A stretch of DNA of 60,246 nt from Candidatus Mcinerneyibacteriota bacterium (GTDB lineage Bacteria; Macinerneyibacteriota; Macinerneyibacteria; Macinerneyibacteriales; DSCS01). The stretch lies in the NCBI GenBank assembly GCA_016937175.1, contig JAFGWL010000026.1, positions 1-60,246 of the forward strand. The letters run 5' to 3'. This document shows, in pieces, positions 38,018 to 46,978 of the stretch. Numbering within the stretch: the stretch's first letter is position 1; each line of letters starts with the position of its first letter. The translations under genes and the position numbers were made by a program. Under the pieces are notes generated by a model. The model did not search any database, was not told the origin of the DNA, and worked only from the letters and a program-made list of their open reading frames with translations.

Positions 38018-40486
38018 TCAGTGGGCTTCCTCCCAATCCTTACCCGAAGAGATCTCCACCTTCATGGGGACAGAGAGCCTGAACGGAGAGGATTCCATGA
38101 TCTCTTTGATCAAGGGGATCATTCTCTCTAAAGCCTTCTCTTTCACTTCAAAGAGCAGTTCATCATGGATCTGAAGAAGTAGGCGCACCCGGTCATCACG
38201 GATCCACCTGTCATGGACACGGATCATCACCTCCTTGATGATATCGGCAGCACTTCCCTGAATGGGCGTATTCACGGCGATACGTTCAGCTGCTTCCCGC
38301 ATCATGCGGTTTTTCCCCTGGAGGCCGGGCACACGTCTCCTCCGTCCCGAAAGGACTTCGACCCAGCCGTTCTGTCTGGCTCCCTCAACGGTCCTGTCAA
38401 TAAATGCTCTGACTCCGGAGAAACGTTCAAAATAGCGCCCGATGAGCTCTTCAGCCTCCCCGAGGGGAATACCAAGCTGAGAGGCAAGGCTGAAGGCTGA
38501 CTGGCCGTAGATAATGCCGAAGTTCACAGCTTTGGCCCGGTGACGCATCTCGGGATCGGCTGTTCCGAAGAGACGCCGTGCCGTCTCACTGTGAATATCG
38601 CCCCCTTCTCTGAAAATGGAAATGAGGTTCTCATCCCCGGAGTAGTGGGCCATGATACGGAGCTCCATCTGGGAATAGTCCGCAGAGACCAGCTGATATC
38701 CGGAATCGGCGATAAAAAGCTGTCTCATACGCTTGCCCCATTCCCCGTAGATGGGAATATTCTGAAGGTTGGGATTTTTCGAAGAGAGCCGTCCTGTGGC
38801 TGTCCCGCAATAGTCCAATGTGGAATGAAGACGCCCTTTCCCATCCACCGCTTCCAGGTAGGGAAGGATATAGGTAGAAAGGATCTTTTGGATCTTCCGG
38901 TATTCCAGGAGCATCTCCCCCACAGGGTGGACAGAGGCGACTTTCTGGAGGACTGACTCGTCTGTGGCATAGCCCGTTTTTGTCTTTTTCAGGCGCCCCG
39001 GTATTTTAAGAGCCATCTTTTCAAAAAGGACTTCTCCCAGCTGTTTAGGCGACCTGATATTGAACTCTTCACCGCATTCGCGGTAGATCTCCTTCTCTTT
39101 AGCAGCCGTTGCCTCTTCCAGCTCCTTTCTATAGGCCTCCAGAAGATCCAGGTCGATTCTGACACCGTGTTCTTCCATGGAGCTGATGACAGCGGGAAGC
39201 CGTAGTTCGTTTTTCTCCAGATAACTCCAGACCCCTCTCTCTTCAAGCAGGGACCGGGCCCGGGTGAAGTAATCACGCAGCTCTCTGACATTCCTGATGG
39301 AGCGCTTGGCATAAAAATCATCAGCTGTTGAGAATGTCTCAGAATCATGGGCCCAATAGTCCACAAGACGGAGGTCTCTGATTTCGCAGGCCGTCTCATG
39401 TTCTTTGAGAAATGAGTGGGCATCATAGACCCAGAGAAGAAGCCCGGGCCGGTTCAAAAAACAGGGATCACCGGTGACCCGGTAGCAGGACTCTCCCTCC
39501 GGAGTTGTCAGATGGTAGCCATCCTCCTGCTCCATCAGAAGATATTCTCCCGACTCCGCGTCAAAGGGACCCTCTTCGTAGACAGCTTCCCGGAGGGGGG
39601 CCGGGGCGGAGACAGGCTTTTCCCCGATGTATTTCATCAGGGAAAGAAATCTCTGCTGGTTAAAATAGTCTCTGACAACTTCCGGGTCGTAAGCCGGAAA
39701 CCGCGCCTCTTCAAAATCAAGCTCCACAGGGATATGCCGGTTGATCACCACAAGCTTTTTTGATAAAAGGAGCATCTCCTCCTGTTCGGTGACCTGTTCT
39801 CTGGCCCTGGGATTGGCGATATCGCCTGACTTTCTGATAATGGTCTCGACATCACCCAAAGCCCTGATAAGATTTTTGGCCCCCTTGGGCCCGATCCCTT
39901 TTACGCCGGGGATATTGTCGGCGCTGTCTCCCATGAGAGCCAGATAGTCCGTAAAGTGGCGCAGGGGAAACCCAAACTCCTCTTCAAACACCTTTTTGTC
40001 ATAACGTTTGTCTTCCCGCGGCCCGCTTCTCACCACAGTGACGTGGGTGTCAATGAGCTGGAGAAGGTCTTTATCCGGGGTATAGACTACGACTTCACAT
40101 CCGCCCTGTGCTTTCACCTTTTCAGCAATGGTTCCGATGATATCATCCGCTTCATGGCCGGGGATCTCCATACGTTTGATCCGGGCCAGGTCAAGAAAAG
40201 ATTTGATATTTTTGATCTGAAGGCTCAGTTCGTCAGGCATAGGCTTGCGGTTGGCTTTATAATCTGCGAAGAGTTCATGGTTGTCCGTCTTCCCCCTGGA
40301 ATCGAAGACTACATAGAGAAAATCGGGACGATGCGTTTCAAGAAGGCCGAAAAGTTTACGCAGAAAGCCGTACAGGGCCCCCACGGGTTCACCCCGTGGA
40401 TTGGTCAGGTTCTGGCGCTGAAAAGCATAAAAGGCCTGATAGGCCAGAGCATTTCCATCGATCAGAAAAAAACATTCCTGCTTCAT
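38018..40486 (-). CDS. polA: DNA polymerase I with 5' nuclease and degenerate 3'-5' exonuclease domain
   Basis: 822 residues, about 100 shorter than the E. coli enzyme. The 5' nuclease (1-290; 'LIDGNALAYQAFYAF', 'HEADDIIG', 'GDSADNIPGVKGIGPKGA') is intact. The middle (about 295-415) has no DxE exo I motif and only weak echoes of exo II/III ('WVYDAHSFL', 'VDYWAHDSET'), so proofreading is probably lost. The polymerase (420-822) has motif A 'DYSQMELR' (Asp603), motif B 'RAKAVNFGIIYG' (Arg650, Lys652... Tyr660) and motif C 'IHDEL' (Asp775). It serves Okazaki fragment maturation and repair. Its start overlaps the repeat protein's stop by 4 bases. Confidence 0.95.
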   Translation of the reverse strand: MKQECFFLIDGNALAYQAFYAFQRQNLTNPRGEPVGALYGFLRKLFGLLETHRPDFLYVVFDSRGKTDNHELFADYKANRKPMPDELSLQIKNIKSFLDLARIKRMEIPGHEADDIIGTIAEKVKAQGGCEVVVYTPDKDLLQLIDTHVTVVRSGPREDKRYDKKVFEEEFGFPLRHFTDYLALMGDSADNIPGVKGIGPKGAKNLIRALGDVETIIRKSGDIANPRAREQVTEQEEMLLLSKKLVVINRHIPVELDFEEARFPAYDPEVVRDYFNQQRFLSLMKYIGEKPVSAPAPLREAVYEEGPFDAESGEYLLMEQEDGYHLTTPEGESCYRVTGDPCFLNRPGLLLWVYDAHSFLKEHETACEIRDLRLVDYWAHDSETFSTADDFYAKRSIRNVRELRDYFTRARSLLEERGVWSYLEKNELRLPAVISSMEEHGVRIDLDLLEAYRKELEEATAAKEKEIYRECGEEFNIRSPKQLGEVLFEKMALKIPGRLKKTKTGYATDESVLQKVASVHPVGEMLLEYRKIQKILSTYILPYLEAVDGKGRLHSTLDYCGTATGRLSSKNPNLQNIPIYGEWGKRMRQLFIADSGYQLVSADYSQMELRIMAHYSGDENLISIFREGGDIHSETARRLFGTADPEMRHRAKAVNFGIIYGQSAFSLASQLGIPLGEAEELIGRYFERFSGVRAFIDRTVEGARQNGWVEVLSGRRRRVPGLQGKNRMMREAAERIAVNTPIQGSAADIIKEVMIRVHDRWIRDDRVRLLLQIHDELLFEVKEKALERMIPLIKEIMESSPFRLSVPMKVEISSGKDWEEAH

Positions 40487-41043
40487 CGGGGATCCTCCCT
40501 GAGGGCCTCTTCCACAGCCCTTTTCCAGCTCCCGTAGCGCCGGTAAGCTCGGGTATAGAGAGTCGGGTCGTCTTTGTAGACTGCTCTCCGAAGAGGGTTT
40601 TCAAGATAATGCCGGACAGCATCCAGAAGCTTCTCGTCGTTTAACCGGCTGACGGCCTCCCCGCATCCCGCTGCCCGCAGAGCCCCTTTCCAGGAGCCGA
40701 ACAACCTCCGGGCCGCTGCATAGAAACGGGGATCCTCTTTGTAGACAAGACTCAGCTCTCCGGGGCTTTTGGACTGAAGGGCCTCAATGATCCCTTCGGA
40801 AGTCCACGTTTCACTCCGTTTTCGCCCTTTCCGCCCGTTTCGGTACTCTTCGTCCGGGTTCAGGCCGCACTGTTCCAGAGCGTTTTTCCAGTGCCCGAAG
40901 TGCTTTTTTCTGACGGCGGCATTGAAAAGCCTGGGGTTGACCCTGCGGACCGCCGCCGGGGCAAGAGAGGCTCCGTTATCTTTCAAAATCCTGATCTCTT
41001 CACAGATCTTGTCTCTATCCCAGCGGATATTTCTTTTCAGCAC
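40483..41043 (-). CDS. Protein of three homeodomain-like (HNH-associated-type) repeats
   Basis: 186 residues in which one motif recurs three times: 'FNAAVRKKHFGHWKNALEQCGL' (ending near 61), 'FYAAARRLFGSWKGALRAAGC' (near 126) and 'LYTRAYRRYGSWKRAVEEAL' (near 182). Each is preceded by a helix starting with Trp or Leu plus charged residues. The 'lfGSWk.AL..AG' signature is that of the homing-endonuclease-associated homeodomain-like repeat, but no nuclease domain is attached here. It is strongly basic and probably binds DNA. The start is a GTG with an AAGGTAAG site. Its stop overlaps the polA start, so its amount would follow polA. Confidence 0.78.
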   Translation of the reverse strand: MLKRNIRWDRDKICEEIRILKDNGASLAPAAVRRVNPRLFNAAVRKKHFGHWKNALEQCGLNPDEEYRNGRKGRKRSETWTSEGIIEALQSKSPGELSLVYKEDPRFYAAARRLFGSWKGALRAAGCGEAVSRLNDEKLLDAVRHYLENPLRRAVYKDDPTLYTRAYRRYGSWKRAVEEALREDPR

Positions 41044-41048
41044 AAATC

Positions 41049-41531
41049 TTACCTTTTATAACCGATTTTTCGCAAAAAAGCATGCCTTATCTCGATATCC
41101 TTATCAGTTTCCCTCCCGGCGGGCTTTTTCCCGTCGATCACGCCGATGATCCCCCGCCCTTCACCGTGCTCAGCTACAAGGACAGTCAGAGGGTTGGCTG
41201 TGGCGGCAAAGATCGAACAGACTTCAGGGACTTGTTTGACAGCGGTAAGGCAGTTGATGGGAAAAGCTTCTTTGATGATGATAAGAAAGGCGTGGCCTGC
41301 CCCGATCCGTTCCAGGTTTTCCGCCGCCTTTCGGCGCAAACCGGGATCATTCCCGTCATGGCGGACCAGACAGGGCCCGCTGGCCTCGTTGAAGGCCAGT
41401 CCGAAGCGGATCCCCGGAGCAGACTGGACAAGGGCTTCATAAAGGTCTTCTACTGTCTTGATAAAATGCGCCTGCCCCAGGATAATATTCTCATCTTCTT
41501 CTTTTTGAAGCTCCACTTTTCTTATTTCCAT
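41049..41531 (-). CDS. Adenosine-specific kinase family protein
   Basis: 160 residues from the ATG at 41531 (GGGAGAGGGT site). The sequence follows the PF04008 family closely: 'ILGQAHFIKTVEDLYEALVQSAPGI', 'GLAFNEASGPCLVRHDGND', 'IGAGHAFLIIIKEAFPINCLTAVK' and 'VCSIFAATANPLTVLVAE'. The family was named from a crystal structure with bound adenosine/phosphate; its physiological role is not well established. A purine connection fits the xpt operon elsewhere in the window. It is the first gene of a seven-gene operon. Confidence 0.9.
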   Translation of the reverse strand: MEIRKVELQKEEDENIILGQAHFIKTVEDLYEALVQSAPGIRFGLAFNEASGPCLVRHDGNDPGLRRKAAENLERIGAGHAFLIIIKEAFPINCLTAVKQVPEVCSIFAATANPLTVLVAEHGEGRGIIGVIDGKKPAGRETDKDIEIRHAFLRKIGYKR

Positions 41532-41561
41532 ACCCTCTCCCTTTTTTTGAAACTTTAACCC

Positions 41562-41589
41562 ATTATAGAGCAATTTAGTCAAAGGTCAA
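41562..41589 (-). promoter_or_regulatory. Promoter of the adenosine kinase-polA-NatAB operon
   Basis: Minus-strand TTGACC (41584-41589), 16-base spacer, perfect TATAAT (41562-41567), 30 bases before the ATG at 41531. Confidence 0.75.
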
Positions 41590-41612
41590 GATACCCGGAA
41601 GGGAAAAGAATC

Positions 41613-41640
41613 TTGACAAAAACCCCCTTGCTCTTAAAAT
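41613..41640 (+). promoter_or_regulatory. Promoter of the STAS/AAA+ gene
   Basis: TTGACA (41613-41618), 16-base spacer, TAAAAT (41635-41640), about 20 bases before the ATG; an AAGGGAGG ribosome site lies between. Divergent from the polA operon promoter. Confidence 0.75.
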
Positions 41641-41660
41641 TAAGAGAAAGGGAGGTTTAG

Positions 41661-43967
41661 ATGCAAAAACTATTTGAAATCAATGGAATCGGGATACATC
41701 TTACAGCCCAATCTTCTGATTCTCTGGGCCGGACCGGTTTCCTCACCATAGAAGGTTCCGTTTCCCCGAACAATATCCAAAGTTTTGAAGCAGCCCTGAA
41801 AAAGATCAAGACCTTCAATATCTCCATAACAGTCATCGATTTCAGCAAAGTATCCTCCTTCTGCGAAGAAGCATGGGCTCTGATCAGACAGCACAAGGAA
41901 AACCTTGCGCGCCCCGAAGAGGACATCCTCCTTCTCAGGATGCCTCCTACTCTCTTTGAACAGTTCCACGCCCAGGGGTACGACGATCTACTCAGGCATT
42001 TCCGTGCTTTCGGAGACCTGGACCGCTTTATGGTCTCCCGAGGGAGAAAAGGCGAAGAAGCTTCCTCTGAAGAGCAAGCCGGCCTTTCCAGGGAAGAAGA
42101 GCCTGCCCCTGATGAGAAAGAACAGCCGGAGGCAGAGACTCCGACCCCTTTCTCCCATGAAGAGACAGAAGAGGTCATCTCCGAAGAGCCTTACGGAGAG
42201 GCTGAAGAGGAGCTCATCGATGAACCCTCTTCCACTGTCCTGCAGGAGCGCTTTCCCCTGAACGAGAGCCGTGAAGTCTTCGAAGAGACGGAGATACCGG
42301 AACTCCCCGAAGAGGATATCGAAGAGGCCCTCCCTTCCCGTACTTTTGAGACAGAAACCATCCCCGAAAAGATGATCGCCATCCGCGGAAAACTGCGTTC
42401 TTTATTTGAAAACAAGATCTACGAGTGGAAAAGCCTGGGTTATGACACTTCTTATCTGGACGGCTATCTGGATAAAAACCTGGACGAAGCGAAAAAAGCC
42501 TTTGCTCTCTACTCGAAAAATCTAGCCGATTGCCGCGAAATGGAAGCGGCCGCTGACATGATCGAAAACCCTGCTTTAAAAAAGAGCCTTCTTCTAACAA
42601 AATCCCTTTTGAAAAAACCCATGGAGATAGACAAGGCCCGGGAATCCTTTTCTGGGCTCCTCAAAGAAGCCGAGCAACTGGACCATGATGCTTTCCTGCC
42701 CCTGGCCGATTATCAGTTCGATAATTTCATCAAAGGAAACAACAAGGATACCGTCGAGATGGTCCGCCATCTTGTCCACCACCTGGATTCCTACGACAGG
42801 CCTCTTCTCATCCATGGTTCCAACGGAACGGGAAAGACTCATATTCTTAATGCCATAGGAAATACCATCCGCCTTCAGACTTCACGCTCTGTCAACTATA
42901 TCCCGGCCAACAGTTTTATCGTGGAACTGGAAAACATGCGGGAGCAGGGACGTCTTCACCTCTTCAGAAAACGCTACATGTCCTGCGAGGTCCTTCTTTT
43001 CGATGATGTTCATCTCCTTGAGGATGCCTCTCCGGCAGCCCATGAGTTTCGTTTTCTCATGGATTCCCTGGCCCGGCAGTCCAAACTGCTCATCATGGCA
43101 TCGGTCCTTAAGGCTGATGACTTCAGGTTCGTGAGCAAAGACCTTCAGTCCCGCCTCAAAAGCGCTATCCACCTGACCATGGCACCTCCCGACGAGCTGA
43201 CTCTTACGCAGATCCTGGAAAAGCGTATGTCGGAGCTCAAGATCGACTCTGAAAAAGGAGTCCCCCGCTATCTGGCCCAGATGGCACCCGGAGATATCAG
43301 AAAGGCTTTCGGACTTCTCGAGACGCTTCATCTCTATGCCAAGACTTACCATGAAAGCATCAGCTATGAGCTGGTACGCGAGTTGACCTCCTCTTCCCTC
43401 TCCTATGAAGAGATCCGCCAGATGACGCCCCCCTCTCCCCCCCAGGAGACTATCCTGCCGGAACATGAAGGATCTTTCACTAAAGAGGAGGAGACGAACA
43501 TAGAAGAAGAAGGGCCTTTTGCCGAGGAGTTCGATGAAGAGGCTTCCTACCCCTCAGAGACCCAGGACGGGAAAGAACCTCTCGCCGAAGGGATCGAACA
43601 CAGGCCTGAAGACGACATCCCTGAGTTCCTTCCTGAAGAGGGTGAAGGAGTAAAGCCTGTTCAGGCAGAAGATGAAGAACCCTCAGATCTTCTCCCCGGC
43701 GAGGAGCGCCTCTCAGGGACAGAGCCTGAAACTATCCCGGATGTTGAAGAAGAACCTGTGAGCGGAGAAGAAATCCAGCTCTCCAGCGAGGAAGAAGAGA
43801 CGCCTCTGGCCAACGAAGAGGCCTCTTTCGAAGATGACGAGTCAGACCCCTTCGCCGGGCTGGACGACCAGGAAGAGGAAGAGCAGATGAGCGATGTCAC
43901 GGATGATTCGGACCTGGACCTCTGGGATGAAGTAGACGAAAACGAAGACGACCCCTTCGCTCTGTAA
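41661..43967 (+). CDS. STAS domain fused to DnaA-type AAA+ ATPase with acidic linkers
   Basis: 768 residues with an unusual order. Residues 1-125 form a STAS-like domain ('GFLTIEGSV', 'VIDFSKVSSFCEEAWALI'). 130-230 is a very acidic linker. 235-345 is helical ('LRSLFENKIYEWKSLGYD'). 346-575 is a DnaA-type AAA+ core: Walker A 'GSNGTGKTH' (Lys392), Walker B 'LLFDDVHLL' (Asp448-Asp449), arginine-finger region 'LQSRLKSAIH' (Arg498) and sensor 2 'GDIRKAFGLL' (Arg547). 596-768 is an extremely Glu/Asp-rich tail. The DnaA DNA-binding domain IV is absent, so it is not the initiator. It could be a replication- or cell-polarity-linked switch in which a STAS partner and ATP control assembly. It has its own promoter. 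Confidence 0.85.
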   Translation: MQKLFEINGIGIHLTAQSSDSLGRTGFLTIEGSVSPNNIQSFEAALKKIKTFNISITVIDFSKVSSFCEEAWALIRQHKENLARPEEDILLLRMPPTLFEQFHAQGYDDLLRHFRAFGDLDRFMVSRGRKGEEASSEEQAGLSREEEPAPDEKEQPEAETPTPFSHEETEEVISEEPYGEAEEELIDEPSSTVLQERFPLNESREVFEETEIPELPEEDIEEALPSRTFETETIPEKMIAIRGKLRSLFENKIYEWKSLGYDTSYLDGYLDKNLDEAKKAFALYSKNLADCREMEAAADMIENPALKKSLLLTKSLLKKPMEIDKARESFSGLLKEAEQLDHDAFLPLADYQFDNFIKGNNKDTVEMVRHLVHHLDSYDRPLLIHGSNGTGKTHILNAIGNTIRLQTSRSVNYIPANSFIVELENMREQGRLHLFRKRYMSCEVLLFDDVHLLEDASPAAHEFRFLMDSLARQSKLLIMASVLKADDFRFVSKDLQSRLKSAIHLTMAPPDELTLTQILEKRMSELKIDSEKGVPRYLAQMAPGDIRKAFGLLETLHLYAKTYHESISYELVRELTSSSLSYEEIRQMTPPSPPQETILPEHEGSFTKEEETNIEEEGPFAEEFDEEASYPSETQDGKEPLAEGIEHRPEDDIPEFLPEEGEGVKPVQAEDEEPSDLLPGEERLSGTEPETIPDVEEEPVSGEEIQLSSEEEETPLANEEASFEDDESDPFAGLDDQEEEEQMSDVTDDSDLDLWDEVDENEDDPFAL

Positions 43968-43982
43968 AAAGAAAGGAAGACT

Positions 43983-44498
43983 ATGGTTACTCAACGGCAG
44001 AAAATCCGGCGTTTTACATCCCTCGGGATCTTTACCAGCCTTGTCATCATCATGACACTTTTTGCACGCATCCCAATGCCGCAGATCAAGGGATATATCA
44101 ACCTCGGGGATTCCATGATCCTTTTGGGAACACTCTTTTTCGGGGGAGTCTTCGGAGCGGTCATAGGCTCTTTCGGATCAGCTTTAGCTGACGTGATCGG
44201 CGGATATCCCAACTTCGCCATCTTTACCTTTATCATCAAGGGGATCGAGCCCCTTATCTTTGCACTGCTGATCCGTGCGGGACAGAAGAGAGATTATTCC
44301 ATCCCCCGCCTCCTTTACGGAGCCACTTTCGCCATGCTCTGGATGGTAGCCGGTTATTTCTGGGTGGAATACTTTATGTTCGGGGCCCCGGCTGCTTTCG
44401 CTGAAGTCCCCGGCAATATCATCCAGGCAGCGGGATCCATCTTTATCAGTGTCGGCCTCTATAATATTGTGCGCAACACCGTAAAGGCTTCAGCTTAA
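43983..44498 (+). CDS. ECF transporter S component
   Basis: 171 residues with about six hydrophobic segments. 'TSLGIFTSLVIIMTLFARIPMPQIKGYINLGDSMILLGTLFFGG' followed by 'GSFGSALADVIGG' is the pattern of vitamin-specific S components. 'KGIEPLIFALLI' is the usual later motif. Such proteins bind a vitamin or precursor in the membrane and use a shared EcfAAT module, which is not in the window. The ligand cannot be told. It lies 15 bases after the STAS/AAA+ gene and its stop codon overlaps the clpC stop. Confidence 0.85.
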   Translation: MVTQRQKIRRFTSLGIFTSLVIIMTLFARIPMPQIKGYINLGDSMILLGTLFFGGVFGAVIGSFGSALADVIGGYPNFAIFTFIIKGIEPLIFALLIRAGQKRDYSIPRLLYGATFAMLWMVAGYFWVEYFMFGAPAAFAEVPGNIIQAAGSIFISVGLYNIVRNTVKASA

Positions 44499-46933
44499 TC
44501 TTTCTTTTGAGGGGCTTTCTTGAGAGAGACAAGCCCCTTTTCTTCATCCAGCGCGATATGGTCTCCTTTTTGGAAACGCCCTGAGAGGACCTCTCTTGAG
44601 AGGGCTGCTGTCACGTCCTGTTGCAAAAGGCGCTTGAGCGGCCTGGCTCCCATGGTAGGGTCATACCCTTTATCCACCATAAGACTGAGAAATTCATCTG
44701 TATACTCAAGTGTGATCCCCTGGTTTTTCAACCTTTCAGCGATCCGTTGCAACTGAAGGATGACGATCTCTCTGATCTCCTCTCTGGAGAGAGGAGTAAA
44801 GAGGACCATCTCATCGACACGGTTTAAAAACTCCGGCTTAAAGTACTGGTGAAGAAGGCCCCGGATGATCCCGTTCAGGTCCTCCATGGCCGCTTCGGCT
44901 GATCCGTTTTCCTCTGCTGTAAGCCGGTCAGAGATATGCTGGGCTCCTATATTCGACGTCATGATGATGATGGTGTTGCGGAAATTGACATTCCTCCCTT
45001 TTCCGTCGGTAAGACGGCCTTCATCGAAAAGCTGGAGGAGGATATTCATTACATCCGGATGAGCCTTTTCTATCTCATCCAGAAGGATGACAGAAAAAGG
45101 TTTCCGTCTGACGAGCTCTGTCAGCTGCCCCCCTTCTGCATTGCCCACATATCCCGGAGGGGATCCTATAAGCCTGGCAACTGCATGCTTTTCCATATAT
45201 TCAGACATATCTATGCGGATAAGCAGGGATTCATCTCCGTAGAGAAACTCGGTGAGGGCTTTAGAGACTTCTGTCTTCCCTACCCCTGTGGGGCCCAAAA
45301 AGAGGAAGACACCGGCGGGTTTGTCGGGGTCGGAGAGCCCTGCCCGCGATGTCCTGACGACTTCGCTCACTTTCCTGATGGCCTCCTGTTGTCCCACCAC
45401 ACGTTTATGAAGCCATGATTCCATCTCCAGGAACCGGGCAGATTCTTCAGCCGTCAGACGGTTCACGGGGATCCCCGTCCAGCGGGAGATGATACGGGCC
45501 ACATCATCCTGGCGAACCACATTATCCCTCTGTTCCCTGGCCCGCTTGTCTTCCCACTCCTCTTTCACTTCTTTCAGCTTTTGTTCCAGCTGTTTCTCTT
45601 CTACCCCGAGATGGGCTACTTTCTCATAATCCCCGTCGTTGAAAGCCGACTCCTTCTCTCGCCGGATGGAATCAAGTTTCCGCTCAAGCTGATGGAGCTC
45701 CTCGGGAGTCTTAAACGCATTAAGCCGCACCATGGCAGCAGCTTCATCGATGAGATCGACAGCCTTGTCGGGAAGATGTCTGTCTGAGATATAGCGGGCC
45801 GAGAGAAAGACAGCTGACTCAAGCGCATCGTCTGTGATATGGACCCGGTGAAATGTCTCATACTTCTCCTTGATCCCTTTAAGGATCCGGACAGCATCTT
45901 CCAGATCCGGCTCTTCTACAAAGATAGGCTGAAACCGGCGCTCCAGGGCCGGGTCTTTTTCAATATAAGTGCGGTACTCCTCCACGGTGGTAGCTCCGAT
46001 ACACTGTATATCACCCCGGGCGAGAACGGGTTTGAGGATATTGGCGGCATCCATGGCGCCTCCGCTCCGCCCGGCCCCGATAATGGTATGGATCTCATCG
46101 ATGAAGAGGATGATCTCCCGGCGTTCTTTTATGATCTCAAGGACCTTTTTCAAGCGCTCTTCGAACTCACCCATATATTTGGCTCCGGCCAGAAGAGCAG
46201 CCATATCCAAAGAGAGGATCTTTTTTTCCCGGAGGACTTCCGGAACATCGTTTTCCACCACACGAAGGGCCAACCCCTCGACAATAGCGGTCTTTCCAAC
46301 TCCGGCATCACCGATAAGGACAGGATTGTTTTTCATCCTTCTGGAGAGGATATGGATAAGTCTTTCGATCTCCTTCTCCCTTCCGATGACCGGATCCAGT
46401 TTATTCTGCCGCGCTCTGGAGATGAGGTCGATAGAGTAGCGGTTCAGATACTCATCCTGTTCACTGATCTGAGCTCCCTCCTTCTGGCTCATGCGTGTAT
46501 ATTCCCGGACTTTCTGGCGCGCCAGCTCAAGGTCTGCCCCCAGGCTTTTCAAGACCCGGTAGGAGACATTTTCAGATTCACGCAAGATCCCCAGAAAGAG
46601 ATGTTCCGGGCCTACATACTGATGTCCCATCTCATTGGCCTCTTCAAAAGCCAAACGAAGGATCATCTTGACGCCGGGAGTGAGGTTGTCCCCCTCTGTC
46701 CCCGGCTGCTGCCGTCCCGGCTGAAGAAAGCGCTCCAGCTCTCCGGATACCGCTTCATCGGAGATATTAAGAGCAGCCAGAACCTTTTCCAGGACTTTTC
46801 CTTTATGATCCAGGAGCGCCAGGAGAAGGTGTTCTGCCCCGATAAAATTGTTGTTATATTGCCGGGCGTACGAACCGGCCTGATAGACCGCTTCACGGGC
46901 CCGGTCACTGAAGGTATCGAATATATTCATCAT
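44495..46933 (-). CDS. clpC: ATP-dependent Clp protease ATPase subunit ClpC
   Basis: About 812 residues; the start is ATG at 46933 or 46930 after an AAGGGGGC site (a GTG at 46948 is less likely). Two N-terminal repeats ('FSDRAREAVYQAGSYARQYNNN', 'ANEMGHQYVGPEHLFLGIL') are followed by AAA1 (Walker A 'GDAGVGKTAIVEG'), a short middle domain containing a UVR-like segment ('LERKLDSIRREKESAFNDGDYEKVA') and AAA2 ('GPTGVGKTEVSKAL'). The short middle domain distinguishes ClpC from ClpB. It unfolds substrates for ClpP. Last gene of the serS operon. Confidence 0.93.
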   Translation of the reverse strand: MMNIFDTFSDRAREAVYQAGSYARQYNNNFIGAEHLLLALLDHKGKVLEKVLAALNISDEAVSGELERFLQPGRQQPGTEGDNLTPGVKMILRLAFEEANEMGHQYVGPEHLFLGILRESENVSYRVLKSLGADLELARQKVREYTRMSQKEGAQISEQDEYLNRYSIDLISRARQNKLDPVIGREKEIERLIHILSRRMKNNPVLIGDAGVGKTAIVEGLALRVVENDVPEVLREKKILSLDMAALLAGAKYMGEFEERLKKVLEIIKERREIILFIDEIHTIIGAGRSGGAMDAANILKPVLARGDIQCIGATTVEEYRTYIEKDPALERRFQPIFVEEPDLEDAVRILKGIKEKYETFHRVHITDDALESAVFLSARYISDRHLPDKAVDLIDEAAAMVRLNAFKTPEELHQLERKLDSIRREKESAFNDGDYEKVAHLGVEEKQLEQKLKEVKEEWEDKRAREQRDNVVRQDDVARIISRWTGIPVNRLTAEESARFLEMESWLHKRVVGQQEAIRKVSEVVRTSRAGLSDPDKPAGVFLFLGPTGVGKTEVSKALTEFLYGDESLLIRIDMSEYMEKHAVARLIGSPPGYVGNAEGGQLTELVRRKPFSVILLDEIEKAHPDVMNILLQLFDEGRLTDGKGRNVNFRNTIIIMTSNIGAQHISDRLTAEENGSAEAAMEDLNGIIRGLLHQYFKPEFLNRVDEMVLFTPLSREEIREIVILQLQRIAERLKNQGITLEYTDEFLSLMVDKGYDPTMGARPLKRLLQQDVTAALSREVLSGRFQKGDHIALDEEKGLVSLKKAPQKKD

Positions 46934-46978
46934 AACGCCCCCTTTCACATTATGAACAAAAAGAAAGCGCTCCGGTTC

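Noticed and set aside
41661-43967. DnaA replication initiator
   Set aside because: It lacks domain IV with the DnaA-box-binding helix-turn-helix and carries a STAS domain and acidic tail instead.
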